From Serinus canaria (lineage: Eukaryota > Chordata > Aves > Passeriformes > Fringillidae), in NCBI RefSeq assembly GCF_022539315.1, contig NC_066342.1:16447346-16511345 (forward strand): a stretch of DNA of 64,000 nt, written 5' to 3'. The translations under genes and the position numbers were made by a program. Below, one piece after another: positions 1 through 10,692 of the stretch (its first letter is position 1; each line of letters opens with the position of its first letter). The notes under the pieces are model-generated. The model did no database searches. It saw only the letters and a program-made list of their open reading frames with translations, and was not told the DNA's origin.

Positions 1-16
1 CCCGCCTCGTCCCCCC

Positions 17-548
17 CCCATCCCGGCCTCCTGCTGAGAGCAGATTTGCCCCTGAGCAGGCTGCGCGGTCTGGATAGCTCAGTCCTTTATGGGGACAGAC
101 TGCCAGAAACCCAAGCAGCTCTCAGCCACTGGCTACCTTTAGCAAGCACAAGGGTTATCAGCTCCTTATAGTGATTATCAGCTCTTCTGAGTTCAGCTCT
201 TTTGCTTGCTAAGGTGCAGCAGGCCGGCCGGCAGACGCAGGGCGAAAGAGAAGAAGGCCGTTTTGGCGTTCCACAGCGATGTCTTTATTGGGGGTCTGTG
301 AAGGGTTCCAGCGATGGCTCTTCTGTGCAGAATGGGCTAAAACAGCCCATTATATAGGGTGAGAAGGGATCAGAAATAGTCCAATAGCAGGGGTTAAGGA
401 GAAGTGACCTATGGGGTTACAGAGAGATAAGCTGGGGTCTGAAAGGCAGAAGAGAGGGGCTTCTTTGCTATTTCACCATGACTTGATATTTTCCTATCTT
501 TAAACCTCTTCCCTCCACTGAGCACTAGCAGGCCCGGAGCCTGCTATA
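17..548 (-). repeat. 3' LTR of provirus A
   Basis: Near-identical to 9173-9704. On the minus strand a TATATAA box (complement of about 350-357) and an AATAAA signal (complement of TTTATT at about 283-288) are visible. The first few bases of the outer end are altered or lie in the C-rich window edge (11-19). A purine-rich tract on the minus strand just right of 548 (complement of ctccactttc) fits a polypurine tract. Confidence 0.88.
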
Positions 549-652
549 ACTCCACTTTCTGTATTTAGAAAAAAGACATTCCCTATAGTTCTTTTGAAAC
601 AGTGAACAAGACATGAGAACATAGCTAATACAATAACAACTACAAGGAGAAT

Positions 653-1163
653 TCACAACATTCCCTTAATCAAAGATGCAACCCATCCTGTTAATCCCCA
701 TTGACCGAAAAGGTCATTGACGCAGTCTGGGGTTTTTTCTACTTTCAAGTCCTTCACGAGTTCCTTCATTTCTTGGATGTTTGTGTGCATGAATTCTGAG
801 TATGAAGACAGATTGAAGCAGCACATCCCTTCTAAGTCTTCACAGCCGTGTCCGTCGGCAAGCAGCAGGAAGTCAATCGCAGCTCGATTTTGGAGTGAAG
901 CATGTCTTGTGGTTTCTTCTTCCTTTAAGAGATCGCTCAGGGCAGCAGATGTAGCATTAGCTTGTTTACTGAGCCAGCACCCGAGGTGATTTATTTCACC
1001 AAGGGCGTTAGCTGCAGCTACCCATGGTAAGAATAGGGAGACGGCAATCTTTTTTTGTTTGTTCCAATCGTATAATTTGGGATCACAACTATCATCAAAT
1101 TCAGTGCAGGACCTTTTGTGGCATTTTAATTCACTTTCTTTTTTCCAATTATGTAACAGGGTG
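653..1163 (-). pseudogene. env: Env transmembrane subunit (TM) of provirus A, broken
   Basis: The minus frame carries the conserved TM ectodomain: a helix containing LQNRAAIDFLLL, then a CX6CC disulphide motif (CEDLEGMCC). This family of TM proteins drives membrane fusion as the partner of SU. Reading breaks at a TGA at about 653-655, directly before codons for a hydrophobic membrane span, so the anchor is not translated in this frame. Upstream, the frame runs into the solo LTR at 1164, so the first nine residues of the open frame come from LTR sequence, not env. The SU half continues beyond the LTR from 1808. Broken by at least two lesions. Confidence 0.85.
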
Positions 1164-1807
1164 TGTCCTAGGGTGACTGTTATCCCCATTCGTGTGTATG
1201 TAATTTATGCTGGATATTATGTTCTGTGTCTTTAAGTCTGGCAGAGTGAGAGTTTTGTTTTGGGCCTCTTATCAGCCACTCAGCAGGACATCCAGATAGC
1301 ACCAGTGCATGTTGCTGCTTTTTTGCTTTTTGCCCTGCTTTTTGCTTTCGATCTTGCTTCTGCTTCGCTTCTGCTTTGCTTGCTCTTGCTTTTTCCCCCC
1401 CTTCTCATTGGTTACTTTAGCTAAACAGTCCAAATTCCTTTCTGGACTGTTCTCCCCACCCTGTTGGACCTGCTGACTGCTCCGGACTGAGATTTAGAAC
1501 ACGGAGAGAGAGTTTACACCTTGTGACTGCAGCAGCTGCCTCAGCGCCGGAGGGACTGATAACAGAGCAAACCCCCAGGAGAGACTTTTCTGAATTTGTC
1601 ATCTTTCTCAGAGCAGTGGAAGAGTGGTGTCATCCGGTATTGTTCATTTTGTGTGCTGGGGGGTGCTGTGCTTGTCAAATAAACAGGTTCTTTCCACCTC
1701 TCTCTGAGAAATTCTTCCCAAACCGGTTGGGGGAGGGTCCGTGTGGGTTTGCTTTTGGAGAAGCCTTTTTTGGGGATTCTCTCCCAAATTTGCCCTAAAC
1801 CAGGACA
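1164..1807 (+). mobile_element. Solo LTR, ERVL-type family X, inserted in env of provirus A
   Basis: 644 bp, starting TGTCCTAGGGTGA and ending AAACCAGGACA, with AATAAA at about 1678-1683 in the plus orientation. The host pentamer GGGTG is duplicated exactly at 1159-1163 and 1808-1812, which fixes both ends. Related copies lie at 43707, 45607, 46517, 47401, 54525, 59039 and 61796. The opposite orientation to provirus A and the target duplication show a later, independent insertion followed by LTR-LTR recombination. Confidence 0.95.
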
Positions 1808-2494
1808 GGGTGATATTTGGAGTGAGGGTAGAAAGTTTTCCAAGGGTACAGGGACCTCCCTGGTGTCGGGAGGGGATCCCAGCCCATACTCGGTCACCAC
1901 AGATGAGAAACGTTCCCTTGGGGAATACTTTGGGGTGGAGAGAGGACACAGAGATCACACGAGCAGTGTAGTTACACCAATCGGGATAGTTATAGGCTTT
2001 GTTAATTGGTGATTTTTTTTTCGGTATGTGTTTTTTGTCTGGTCAATTTCTGGCCAATTGTTGTTCGGACGTCTAAAGTAAAATTTGACACAGTATGTGG
2101 CCTTGGAGGACCCCAACAGGTCCAATTCTTGGGGTTCCTCTAGAGCATTGGGCAGCATTTTTGTCCGCTAGTCCCAAGTATCTACCAGGTTGGGTCTCTT
2201 ACCTGTGGTGCAGAGGAGTTCTGAATTATAGATGGGCCAATCATTTGCTACGAAGGGGATTCCTACTAGACATGTAGAAAGTGGGTTATCAATGCTTCCC
2301 ATGGATAGGCACAAGTTATCCTGTTTTAATGTCTTTGCTAAGGTTACCCAAACATTATGGCTAGGATGTGGGCTAATCCAGCCAAAGGCATGTGGTACGG
2401 TGAAGAACATCCAGGCAGAAGTGAGGATAGCACCAATGGAGGTATTTTTCATCTTTGGACAGGAATGGGGCTTTTGATAGGGAATATAAGCCAA
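1808..2494 (-). pseudogene. env: Env surface subunit (SU) of provirus A, fragmentary
   Basis: Minus-strand frames 2168-2494 and 1955-2158 encode SU. The 5' part has a hydrophobic signal-peptide-like stretch (about residues 15-40 from the Met at 2494), followed by NVWVTLAKTLKQDNLCLSM, which closely matches the start of env in provirus I (63236-63481), supporting a shared env family. The frame shifts near 2160 and is cut by the solo LTR at 1807. SU would be the receptor-binding subunit. There is no continuous SU-TM reading frame. Confidence 0.7.
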
Positions 2495-2499
2495 ATTTG

Positions 2500-2804
2500 T
2501 TACCTTTATGATGGGAGGGGAGGGCTAACTCCTTTGTTCTTTTCTCTGTTCCTTCCCCTCCTCCCCCCCCCTTTTTTTTTTTCCTAAGCTAAGTGAGGGG
2601 GAGTGGGTATAAGGTTAAGGGGTTTTGAAAAGAGTTAGGAAAATGGAATATTAGGGTTTTTTGGGGGTAGAAAAGGGGTAACATAATTCAGAGAATACTT
2701 TTGTTTTCAGGCTATCTATGGTTTGATGCAGCAGAATGTTATTCAGCTTTCTATTTTGTTTGCTGTTGCATGATGGGACAGTCTGTTCTTCTGTTTGTGG
2801 GTAT
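2500..2804 (-). other. pol-env junction of provirus A, low complexity
   Basis: A region between the end of integrase and the env signal peptide, with a pyrimidine-rich run at about 2559-2583 (plus strand). A minus frame (2651-2887) overlaps the 3' end of pol but resembles nothing I recognise. In related viruses the env start overlaps or closely follows the pol end, so this may be spacer or the extreme env 5' end. Confidence 0.4.
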
Positions 2805-3995
2805 TCAGCGACGTCTTCGTCTCCAGGAAGAACTGGTTTGGTTTTGAGGAGGTCTTGTATTTGACTCAGGAGAATTCCTGTCACCATTTGTAGTGTTTGC
2901 AGTGCCTAGGTATGGTTTTATGTTTTTTCCTGGATACCATCTTGGACCAGATGATAGTAGCACGCATGCATATCCTCTGCCCCAGGTAATCAACTAAAAA
3001 GGCCCAGAAATTTGGTGTGTGTTAGGGTCCTTCATGAGCATGGGTGGTTTCTCAGTGAGCTTTGCTTGGGTGGTATTTGCAAAGTGGCGAAATATTGGTG
3101 GGTCAGGTTCTGATGCTGTACAGTTCAGGAAGTGGATGACATAGAGAGCCTTGGAAAGTCTTTCCACTGGAGATGTGATTCTCGCATCTGTGTTCTGTTG
3201 ATTGAGGACTCTTTTGAGGGTTTGATTTGTCTTTTCCCCAATGGATTGTCCTGTGGAGTTTACAGGTATGCCTGTCTTGTGTGCTATTCCCCATTCACTG
3301 AACTCCTTTAACTTGCGTGAGGTATAGGCAGGTCCATAATCTGTTTTGATCTCCTTTGGTACTCCTAGGGTGGCAAAGGTGAGAAGGAAGTGTTTTATTG
3401 TGTGCTGCACAATTTCTCCTGGAAGCGATGATGCAAATACCGCTCATGAAAACGTGTCGGCTGATACATGCACGTATTTTGACCTTCCAAAAGGTGTGAA
3501 GTAAGTCACATCTGTCTGCCACAGCTGGCAGCTGTTCAGACCTCGGGGATTGACTCCCGTCCCCATAGATGGAATCTGATAGTTTTGGCAGTTTGGACAT
3601 GTAGCAACAATAGCTTTTGCCTTATCTTTTGAAAGCTTGAACATTCTGATAAGGGCAGGTACATTTTGATGAAAAAATGTGTGACAACTTTGCCTGGGCA
3701 AAGATGTTAGGAACATTAGCAGTTTCTACTGCCATGGCTAATGCGTCTGCTTTCCTGTTCCCTTCTGCGATGATACCTGGGAGGTCAGTGTGTGACCTCA
3801 CATGCATTATATGGTAAGGTTGCTTTCTGTGGGAGATTAGGTGTATTAATTTAGAAATCAATTGGAATAACTTTGGATTGGAAACCTCTTTGAGAAAAGC
3901 ATGTTCTGCTCTCATAGCTATACCAGCAACATAAGCTGAATCTGTGACCAGATTAAAGGGTTCGTTTTTTAACTTTTCAAAGGTTCTGACAACAG
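2805..3995 (-). pseudogene. pol: Pol of provirus A: RNase H C-terminus and integrase
   Basis: Three minus-strand frames in order. 3622-3915 holds the RNase H end (HVRSHTDLPGIIAEGNRKAD). 3444-3716 holds an intact-looking integrase HHCC zinc module (HTFFHQ...CPNCQN) and the start of the catalytic core (LWQTDVTYF). 2994-3410 holds the rest of the core, with the second aspartate in KTDYGPAY and the glutamate in GQSIGEKTNQ, followed by the C-terminal domain with ITWGRGYACV at 2805-2993. Integrase joins viral DNA to host DNA. Frameshifts at about 3715 and 3430 separate the pieces, so no full-length integrase can be made. Confidence 0.85.
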
Positions 3996-4045
3996 CTGCT
4001 AACTGCCATCTGTGGAGATCCCTCCACTATTTGGATGCCAGATTC

Positions 4046-5560
4046 TCATTTTTGTGTCTGAGGGTCTTTCCATGTCATTACAGACTTGTGGGATGACCCT
4101 AAGCCGTATGTAAAGATGGTTAGAGCTTTGAGAGGTGTTCTACTTTGGACTAATTTTGGGGTCAGATGAAAGGTTACATCAGGATTAAAACGTTTGTGTT
4201 TTGGGATGTGAACTGAAATTTGACCTGTATAGCTATCTAGGGCAAACTGGAGATTTTCATTGGTCTGGAGCAAATTCTCCAAGTCCCCAGTGGTCAGTGG
4301 CAAGTATATGCATGTGAACTCACACCCTGCAAAAGAGCAGAGGCGAGTTCTAGCCATTTTTATTAAATGTGCCACGATTTCCTGGAAGGTTGTAACTGTC
4401 TTTGTAGGCTGGTTGTTTGTAAAAATCCATTCCAGTATCAGCAAAGGGTCTCGAAGATGAAAGTCCCATTGGAAAATCAGTCCATAGAATTGAGGTGCTT
4501 TTCCCAGGATGACAAACTGGAAAGGCAGGCTGGGCTCGAAGCGATGGGCTTTGCCTGAACACAGGGCTTCCTGGACCTTGGTGATGGCACTTCGGGCTGT
4601 TGTTGTGAGGGTGCATGGAGAGTCCAGGTCTTCGTTGCCACGAAGAAGGTTGAACAGGGGAGCAAGGTCCGCTGTTGTAATTCCTAGCAGTGGACGTACC
4701 CAGCTGATGGATCCGCACAGGCTGTGTAAGTCTCTCAGGGTTTTTGGGTTGTCTCGGATGGCGAGCTGCTGGGGTATGATGGTCCTTTCCTGGATCTGGA
4801 CTCCAAGGTAAGTCCATGGGTTGGTGTACTGTATTTTGTCCTCACAGATCTCAAATCCTGCCTTTTCTATGGTTTCAATGGTCCTTTTGACTGCTTTGTC
4901 TAAGTAAGCTTTGTCTGATGCACAAACAAGGATATCATCCATATAGTGGTGGATGATAGCATTTGGAAATAAGTTCCAAACGGGAGACAGGATGTGAGCA
5001 ACGTACCACTGGCATATAGTGGGTGAGTTTTTCATTCCTTGGGGAAGATAACACCAATGAAATCTTTTGAGTGGGGCCTCTTTGTTCAGAGAGGAGACAG
5101 AGAAAGCAAACTTTGGAGCATCCTGGGGGTGCAGTGGAATGCTGAAGAAACAGTCCTTAATATCTATGATAGCAAGTGTCCAATCTCTAGGCAGCATCGA
5201 TGGGGAGGGCAGGCCAGGCTGGAGGGGGCCCATGTCCTCGATGACCTCCCTGATTTTATGAAGGTCGTGGAGGAGCCTCCATCTGTCCATTCCAGGCTTT
5301 GGTAGTATGAAGACTGGAGAGTTCCAAGGGCTGGAGGTCTCGATGATCTGGCCTTTGGCGAGCTGTTCTTCCACAAGGGCTTGAGGTGTGTGCAGTTTTA
5401 CTTTAGAGAGGGGCCACTGTTCAATCCAGATCGGGTCATGGCATTTCCAGGTGAGAAGAGGGGTATCTGGCAGTGCACGCTCCTCAGTGGCCCCAGTTAG
5501 AAATCCTGAGTGGGAATACATAGGGAAGCCCCCCACTGGGATAGAACGTCCCTGCCCCAA
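4046..5560 (-). pseudogene. pol: Pol of provirus A: reverse transcriptase and start of RNase H, long open frame
   Basis: An uninterrupted 504-codon frame. The fingers region contains SSPWNSPVFILPKP (about residue 85), the palm contains LPQGMKNSPTICQWYV, and the active site YMDD is intact in HHYMDDILVC. The thumb and connection follow. The RNase H domain begins near residue 485, but its first motif reads FTYGLGSS where the family has a TDG, so one catalytic aspartate is replaced by tyrosine. This is the longest open retroviral frame in the window. RT would copy viral RNA into DNA. The frame stops at 4046, so RNase H and integrase are not continuous with it. The displayed Met may lie inside the protease-RT junction and not be a genuine start. 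Confidence 0.9.
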
Positions 5561-6159
5561 AGGGTGATGGGTGCCCTTACTACAAATAGGTGGATGGTTG
5601 CCAACTTGCCTTCAGGCCCTTCAGCAAGGATGTTGTTGTTGCTTCACATGGATACCATAGCTCCACCAATCTCTGAAATCATGCCTTCAACAGGTTGTAG
5701 ATCCCAGTGTACTGGCCATTCTGAGCAAGCGATGATGGTCACGTCAGCACTGGTGTCCAGCATCCCCGGTAGGTGGATCTTCTCTCCTCTGCAGGTAAGA
5801 CCGCAGTCGATGGTAGGCTTGCTTGGTCCTACAACTTGTGCCCACATTGCTGTAGGGTTGAGAGGAATCTGTTCCCTGTGATTCTTTGGGAGTAGAAAAG
5901 CTTGTGTGATTGGAGTTCCCTTTGAAAGGAAAAATGCTAAGTCCATGCAGTATACCTGGACAAGAATCTCTTGTCCTGGCTGCACTGTTTGCACTTCTGG
6001 AACAACGAAGATTTCCTTTGGGCTATGGAGAGTGTCACCTATAATTAAGATGTCAGAAGGACTACCTTTTGGCCCATGTTTGCCTGTGGGAACACAATAA
6101 ACATTCTCATTATTAAAGTCAATGGACAGAGCAGTTACCAGTTGGCAGCGGGTTCCCAT
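5561..6159 (-). pseudogene. pro: dUTPase-like domain and aspartic protease of provirus A
   Basis: A minus frame at 5644-6159. The N-terminal 120 residues resemble the trimeric dUTPase fold region of betaretroviral pro, ending in KGTPITQAFLLP. The protease follows with MLDTSADVTII, corresponding to the family's catalytic Asp-Thr/Ser-Gly-Ala; the glycine is replaced by serine. It overlaps the gag frame (6135), as expected for a ribosomal-frameshift junction gag/pro. The frame ends before the rest of the protease, which probably continues in another frame towards 5560. The protease would cleave Gag and Gag-Pol; the changed active-site glycine suggests it is impaired. Confidence 0.75.
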
Positions 6160-6846
6160 CTGTATCGCCCCGTAAGTTGGATCCTCTTCTTGTGGTCCGG
6201 AACCTCCTGGGATGATGCATGGTTGGGTCTGGGTGGCCTTTGATTTGTTGTCATAGCCCGGGGCTCCACCGGGCTGCGCGAGGCGTTTCCCAAACGCTGC
6301 TGATAACGCTGCTGATTCTGGGGTCTTTGATAGGTGTTACAGGGGTATTGGGTAGGTGACCTATATGGACAGTCCTTTATAAAATGTCCAAAGTCTCCAC
6401 AGTGAAAGCAGCGGGCCTGGTCTTTAGAAACCATTACTGCATTTGCACCAGAATCTCCTTCAGCAATACCCTTAGCAACTGCTTGGGCCACTGTATTTTC
6501 AGTGGACAAGTGACATGTACAGCATTCCAGCATTTGCTCTTTGGTAGAGTCTGTATCCAAGGGTAGAGACCTCAGAATCATTTTGTATTGTTCATTTGCA
6601 TTACTCATGGCAAGCTTGCATGCGAGTTCCTTTCTTGCCTCTGAGCTCTCTATCTGTTTTTCCGGAGCATCTTTAATTCTGTCCACAAATTTGATAAAGC
6701 TTTCATCTACTCCTTGTTTAATAGTAGGAAAGTGCATAGTGGGCATTGAATCATCATGTATGAGAAGTAAGGAGTTTTTTGCTGCAAGTGCCACATCTTG
6801 CAGTACCTCCTTGGACAGTTTGTTGATTTGTTCAGAGGGTTTCTGT
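6135..6846 (-). pseudogene. gag: Gag of provirus A: capsid C-terminal domain and nucleocapsid
   Basis: The minus frame 6135-6794 (219 codons) begins in the capsid. A major homology region is recognisable around residues 26-48 (IKQGVDESFIKFVDRI), followed by the ELACKLAMSNAN helix. One CX2CX4HX4C zinc knuckle (CFHCGDFGHFIKDC, residues 129-142) is intact; betaretroviruses usually have two. A basic, proline-rich tail follows. The capsid is cut by the solo LTR at 6853-7156, and its N-terminal half lies beyond it. Gag would form the particle core and bind genomic RNA. Confidence 0.85.
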
Positions 6847-6852
6847 TAATCC

Positions 6853-7156
6853 TGTGGAGAGTTAGGGATCTGGCGTGCGGAAGATCTCGGGCTGTACGGG
6901 TAGACAGGAAGCCCCCCCCCCCCCCCCCCGCACCCTGCAGTCTGACCTTTGCTCCGTACCTGGCCGCACCCAGCCAGACATGAGCAAAGGAAGTGACACA
7001 AACTGCCCAAGCCATAAATACCCCTGAGACCCCTCAATAAACTCCATTTGCTGTCCACCACATTGGTGTATGTAGCATTGGACCAAGTGACCCTGTTGGG
7101 CTTTGGGTCACCGTGCCGGACGCCTTGAACCAGGTCGCCATGCCGTAACGGCAACA
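6853..7156 (+). mobile_element. Solo LTR, family Y (about 300 bp), inserted in gag of provirus A
   Basis: 304 bp, beginning TGTGGAGAGTTAGGGA and ending CGGCAACA. AATAAA is at about 7036 and a C-run at about 6912-6930. The hexamer TAATCC is duplicated exactly at 6847-6852 and 7157-7162. A 6-bp duplication is typical of alpha- and some betaretroviral integrases. A sister copy, also with a 6-bp duplication, lies at 15669-15951. Confidence 0.95.
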
Positions 7157-8782
7157 TAATCCCCTTCCCCAGGCAGCTGTTCGACCGTAAAATCTGTCTT
7201 ATCAGCATCTGCAGAATATGTGTCTGATAATGTGTTTAATTGTTTTTTCCAATGCCTTTCCCATAACATATATTCTGCTGGGAAAAGGAGGCAGTGGGCA
7301 ATATTTTTAATCTCGTGGGTTGCTAAAACATGTGCCAAGAACATAGCTTCTAAGAAATTTCTAAAAATATGTGCGCTTCTGCCATGTTCTTTGGCTATAT
7401 TTCTTAATTGTACGAGTTCCTTATTTTAGTTAGATTCCCACGTCTTTATAGTAGATTCCCCGCCTTTTTTTCCCTTTTTATAATCTACTGGGAAGGCGTT
7501 GATTTTCTGCGCCATCTGCCAGTCACCTGCCTTAGTTGCTTCTGTCTTAATTAGAGCCCATGGATTAATGTTCGCTGTATCAGAATCAGAGTCACTGGAA
7601 CTGCTGTCGTCCGAGGAGGAGGAGTGAGAGCAAGCAGTCCGTGTCCTATGCTTTTTATGGCATGTTGAAGAGGGATTTTTTAGGGGCTTTGGGGGCTGTG
7701 AGGAAGCACATGGCATAGCTTGGCCAGAGGAAGGCAGCGGTGGGGCTGGAATGGCAGCACAGCATGTACAAGACTGGGGTAGAGGGGCGGTACCGTGGGG
7801 GGGGTCTCTGGGATTCCGTTCGGGTGACATTGAGGGTGTTTTGGCAGCTGGAAAGCCTGGGGGTGGGGGCAAGGGGGGAGCGGGGGAGAGGGGACAGTGA
7901 GACCGGTCTGGGGTGCCGCTAGTACGCGCGGTGTGCTAGGGCTGGGATGTGCCGGCATGTAGGGAGACCTCCTGCTGTGGCAGGCAGGCTGGAAGGCATG
8001 GGGGTGGGTGTAAACGCGGGGACGGTGGGGACAGCAGCAGGGGTCAGGGCTGGTATTGGGTGACCAGCGGCGGGGGTGGGGAGGACCGGGGCGGGGATCG
8101 GGGGACGGGAGGGAGGGTGGGGGAAGCCGCAGCGAGCGCAGCGTGGGGAGATGCAGCGAGGGCGGGGGAAAAGGTGATAGGGGTGAGGGGGAGGGAGAGA
8201 GGGGTGGGAGGACCCAAGCCGGCAGAAAAGGGCACGGCTGGAGTTGTAGATAAGGGGGAGAATGCTGCGGAATTCACGTTTACCGTGTTCGGGGGTTTGG
8301 GCGGGGGAAGAAAGGATGGTGCAGACCCCGCAGGCACGAGGGAGGGGGGTGGGGGGCGGCACAATCTTTTCAGGGACAGACAGGGGCTGCGGCAGCGCTA
8401 GCACCCAGGGAACCCGAGACCAGGGAGCTGCATTCCAAAGAAGGGCTGTTATCAGTGTAATTAGCATTTGAAGGGAGATTTGCGAAATGCTGGATGAGCG
8501 AGCTATCTCTGTTAGCTTTCTCTACCGTCTTAGTTATAATATGAAATAAAGACATATACCTAGTTACAGAGAAATCTTGGTTAGTTTGGAAATTATATAT
8601 CGAGGTCCCAACTTTTCCCAAAAGAAGTCTTTAGTGATTATGTTGGTATCTGGAAACTGAGAAAGAATCCATTTTATAAAGTTTTTTAGGTTAGTTTTCA
8701 AAAGTTTACCTTTAGAGAAAGAAAAGTTGTTAGAAGATAAGATTTCTAGGATAAATACAAATCTCTCTCGTTCTAGGATCAT
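7157..8782 (-). pseudogene. gag: Gag of provirus A: matrix, proline-rich linker and capsid N-terminal part
   Basis: In minus-strand order, 8564-8782 reads as a matrix-like domain (FIKWILSQFPDTN). A frameshift follows into 8370-8621. A long GC-rich stretch (about 7690-8420) encodes proline- and alanine-rich linker in shifting frames. 7426-7872 contains a Ser/Asp run and a basic tract. 7108-7344 carries capsid helices (AEYMLWERHWKKQL). At least three frame changes occur, so Gag is not continuous. The open frames on the plus strand of the GC-rich part are low-complexity shadows. The likely start near 8782 is weakly supported, since no upstream leader signal decides it. Confidence 0.7.
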
Positions 8783-9154
8783 TTCAAAGTACTAAGTTTT
8801 GACCCCATTTTATCCCGTCCCTTTCAGCAGACAAAACGAGAAAAAAAAAAAAAGAAAAAAAAACCCAAAAGGGAAGAAGGACCCAGAAAAAAAAAAAAAA
8901 AGGTGCGCAATAGAGGCTGTTTTAAAACTTAGACTTCTTCAGCCGTGTAGGGTCCGAGGTCTGCTGGAAGGTGGTCTGCCTTGTCAGAGTTCTTGAACAA
9001 TTTCGTTCAGCTGTAAATTTCTGAGGGTCGATCTGACAATCTGACGACCCCTGCAGAGAAGTCCTGCTACAACGAAGTCTCTCTCCACAAGGGCCGCAGC
9101 GTTCCTAAAGGCAGTTGCGATTTTCCAAAAAAAATTCTGCTCTTGAGTTGTCTC
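8783..9154 (-). other. 5' untranslated leader of provirus A
   Basis: A non-coding stretch between the primer-binding site and gag, containing A-rich runs on the plus strand (about 8841-8900), which are T-rich in the viral sense. I see no recognisable gene in it. Confidence 0.5.
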
Positions 9155-9172
9155 CTTCTGTTCGATGCGCCA
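9155..9172 (-). promoter_or_regulatory. Primer-binding site of provirus A
   Basis: Immediately inside the right LTR the minus strand reads TGGCGCATCGAACAGAAG. The TGGCGC start and the GAACAG core resemble lysine-tRNA primer sites, but with differences, so the tRNA assignment is tentative. Its direct contact with the LTR end (CA before TGG) fixes the LTR boundary at 9173. Confidence 0.6.
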
Positions 9173-9704
9173 TGTGTCCTGGCCTCTTGCTGAGAGCAGA
9201 TTTGCCCCTGAGCAGGCTGCGCGGTCTGGATAGCTCAGTCCTTTATGGGGACAGACTGCCAGAAACCCAAGCAGCTCTCAGCCACTGGCTGCCTTTAGCA
9301 AGCACAAGGGTTATCAGCTCCTTATAGTGATTATCAGCTCTTCTGAGTTCAGCTCTTTTGCTTGCTAAGGTGCAGCAGGCCAGCCAGCAGACGCAGGGCG
9401 AAAGAGAAGAAGGCCGTTTTGGCGTTCCACAGCGATGTCTTTATTGGGGGTCTGTGAAGGGTTCCAGCGATGGCTCTTCTGTGCAGAATGGGCTAAAACA
9501 GCCCATTATATAGGGTGAGAAGGGATCAGAAATAGTCCAATAGCAGGGGTTAAGGAGAAGTGACCTATGGGGTTACAGAGAGATAAGCTGGGGTCTGAAA
9601 GGCAGAAGAGAGGGGCTTCTTTGCTATTTCACCATGACTTGGCATTTTCCTATCTTTAAACCTCTTCCCTCCACTGAGCACTAGCAGGTTTGGAGCCTGC
9701 TACA
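9173..9704 (-). repeat. 5' LTR of provirus A
   Basis: 532 bp, with ends TGTGTCCTGG...GCTACA on the plus strand. It is near-identical to 17-548, with the same minus-strand TATATAA and AATAAA elements. This would be the proviral promoter. Confidence 0.9.
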
Positions 9705-9978
9705 CCCCACCTCTGCCCCACTGGCAGTTTCAGATTCACTGACGACTCTCGCCCCTACCTCTGCCCCATTGGTGGTTCTGGCTTCACTGCTGACCCCCGC
9801 CTTTGCTTCTGTTCGCTCAGAGATACCGGCTCCTGCTGTTCAAATGAAACCCCTTCCTAGCAGAGGGGCACCATACCAAAATACTAGGAGCTCAGTTAAA
9901 ACCCAAAAGCAGCTCCACAATCCCTTTCCTATCAGTACTCCAAAACAAGGAAAAAGGGTTATAAAGAATGAAGAATGT
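9705..9978. other. Unassigned spacer with imperfect repeats
   Basis: About 270 bp between LTRs of A and B. The first 100 bp carry an imperfect repeat around CTCTGCCCCA(C/T)TGG. A plus frame (9769-9987) is proline-rich and resembles no protein I can name; it could be a gag-linker remnant. Confidence 0.3.
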
Positions 9979-10608
9979 TGTAAATGATCAAATCGGCAGC
10001 CAAATTTATGAAAAAAAATTATAAATTTATTAGCTTGACAACCAAAAAATAGAATATTATAAAACCACCACAGCCAAGACAGTGTCAACCCTGGACTTTG
10101 ACTCTGGGTGAACCTGGTTCAAACTGACATAGTGTCAGCATCTCCCCAGAGTTTCACACCAACTGCTCCTGGTAGCCAGTTTTTATACAGTTTATTCTGC
10201 CTGGAGCAGAAATGACCTAAGATTTCTGTAAGTCCCTACATATGTATAACGGGGACTATACAGATTCAGTCCCGTACAAAAGTCAGTCAGGTTTGGATGG
10301 CTGTCTGGGCTTCTCAAGATAGTCTTCTTTTCAGTTGTAGCCAAGACTTCGCCCGTTCCTCTTCCTCGATGTAATCTCTTCCAGGTGAGTTCTGTGAATG
10401 TTCTGGACATTCCTGGGAAATGGTCGATGATCGCCCAGGAAAGACTCGTTCATTCATTAATAGTCATGATTTTATGTGGGAGAGTCCGGGAAATCTTTTG
10501 AATGAAAAGGAAAGCCCTGCTTCTGGCCATGGGGGTCAGAGGCATGGTTGGATCTTTATAATTTTTATACAATTTCCAAAGCATGAATTATCTCTATCAT
10601 ATACTACA
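9979..10608 (-). repeat. 3' LTR of ERV B
   Basis: About 630 bp. In the minus sense it starts TGTAGTATATGATAGAG right after a polypurine tract (complement of 10609-10625, rich in G and A), and has an AATAAA about 50 bp from its far end (complement of about 10026-10031). The outer end (TG at 9979) is inferred from the conserved TG/CA ends and the poly(A) signal; 9976 and 9985 are alternatives. Confidence 0.6.
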
Positions 10609-10692
10609 ATCCCTCCCCATTTATTTTACCCATTTAATTCATGCTTCTACTTTATTAATTTTCTATTTCTACCCATCACCATTGAGGGTTCC

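Larger units (their letters stand above)
17..9704 (-). mobile_element. Provirus A, beta-like (ERVK-type) endogenous retrovirus, nearly complete
   Basis: Two 532-bp LTRs in the same orientation (17-548 and 9173-9704) bracket, in minus-strand order, gag, dUTPase/protease, pol and env. The order and the dUTPase before the protease are typical of betaretrovirus-like elements, while the TM protein has the CX6CC type shared by alpha, gamma and type-D envelopes. The LTRs differ at roughly a dozen sites by eye, mostly transitions, so this looks younger than the other proviruses here. It is interrupted by two plus-strand solo LTRs (1164-1807 in env, 6853-7156 in gag), each with an exact target duplication. 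Several frameshifts and stops are visible, so it is not expected to be replication competent. Its own target duplication cannot be read because both flanks are C-rich. Confidence 0.9.

Noticed and set aside
1541..1958. Frames of 104-119 aa around 1.5-1.9 kb on the minus strand
   Set aside because: They lie in a solo LTR with fixed target duplications; antisense LTR sequence.
7919..8467. Long frames on both strands (150 and 182 aa) in the GC-rich linker of provirus A gag
   Set aside because: They are glycine/arginine-rich on one strand and proline-rich on the other, as expected for low-complexity GC-rich DNA; only the minus-strand linker has a plausible role.
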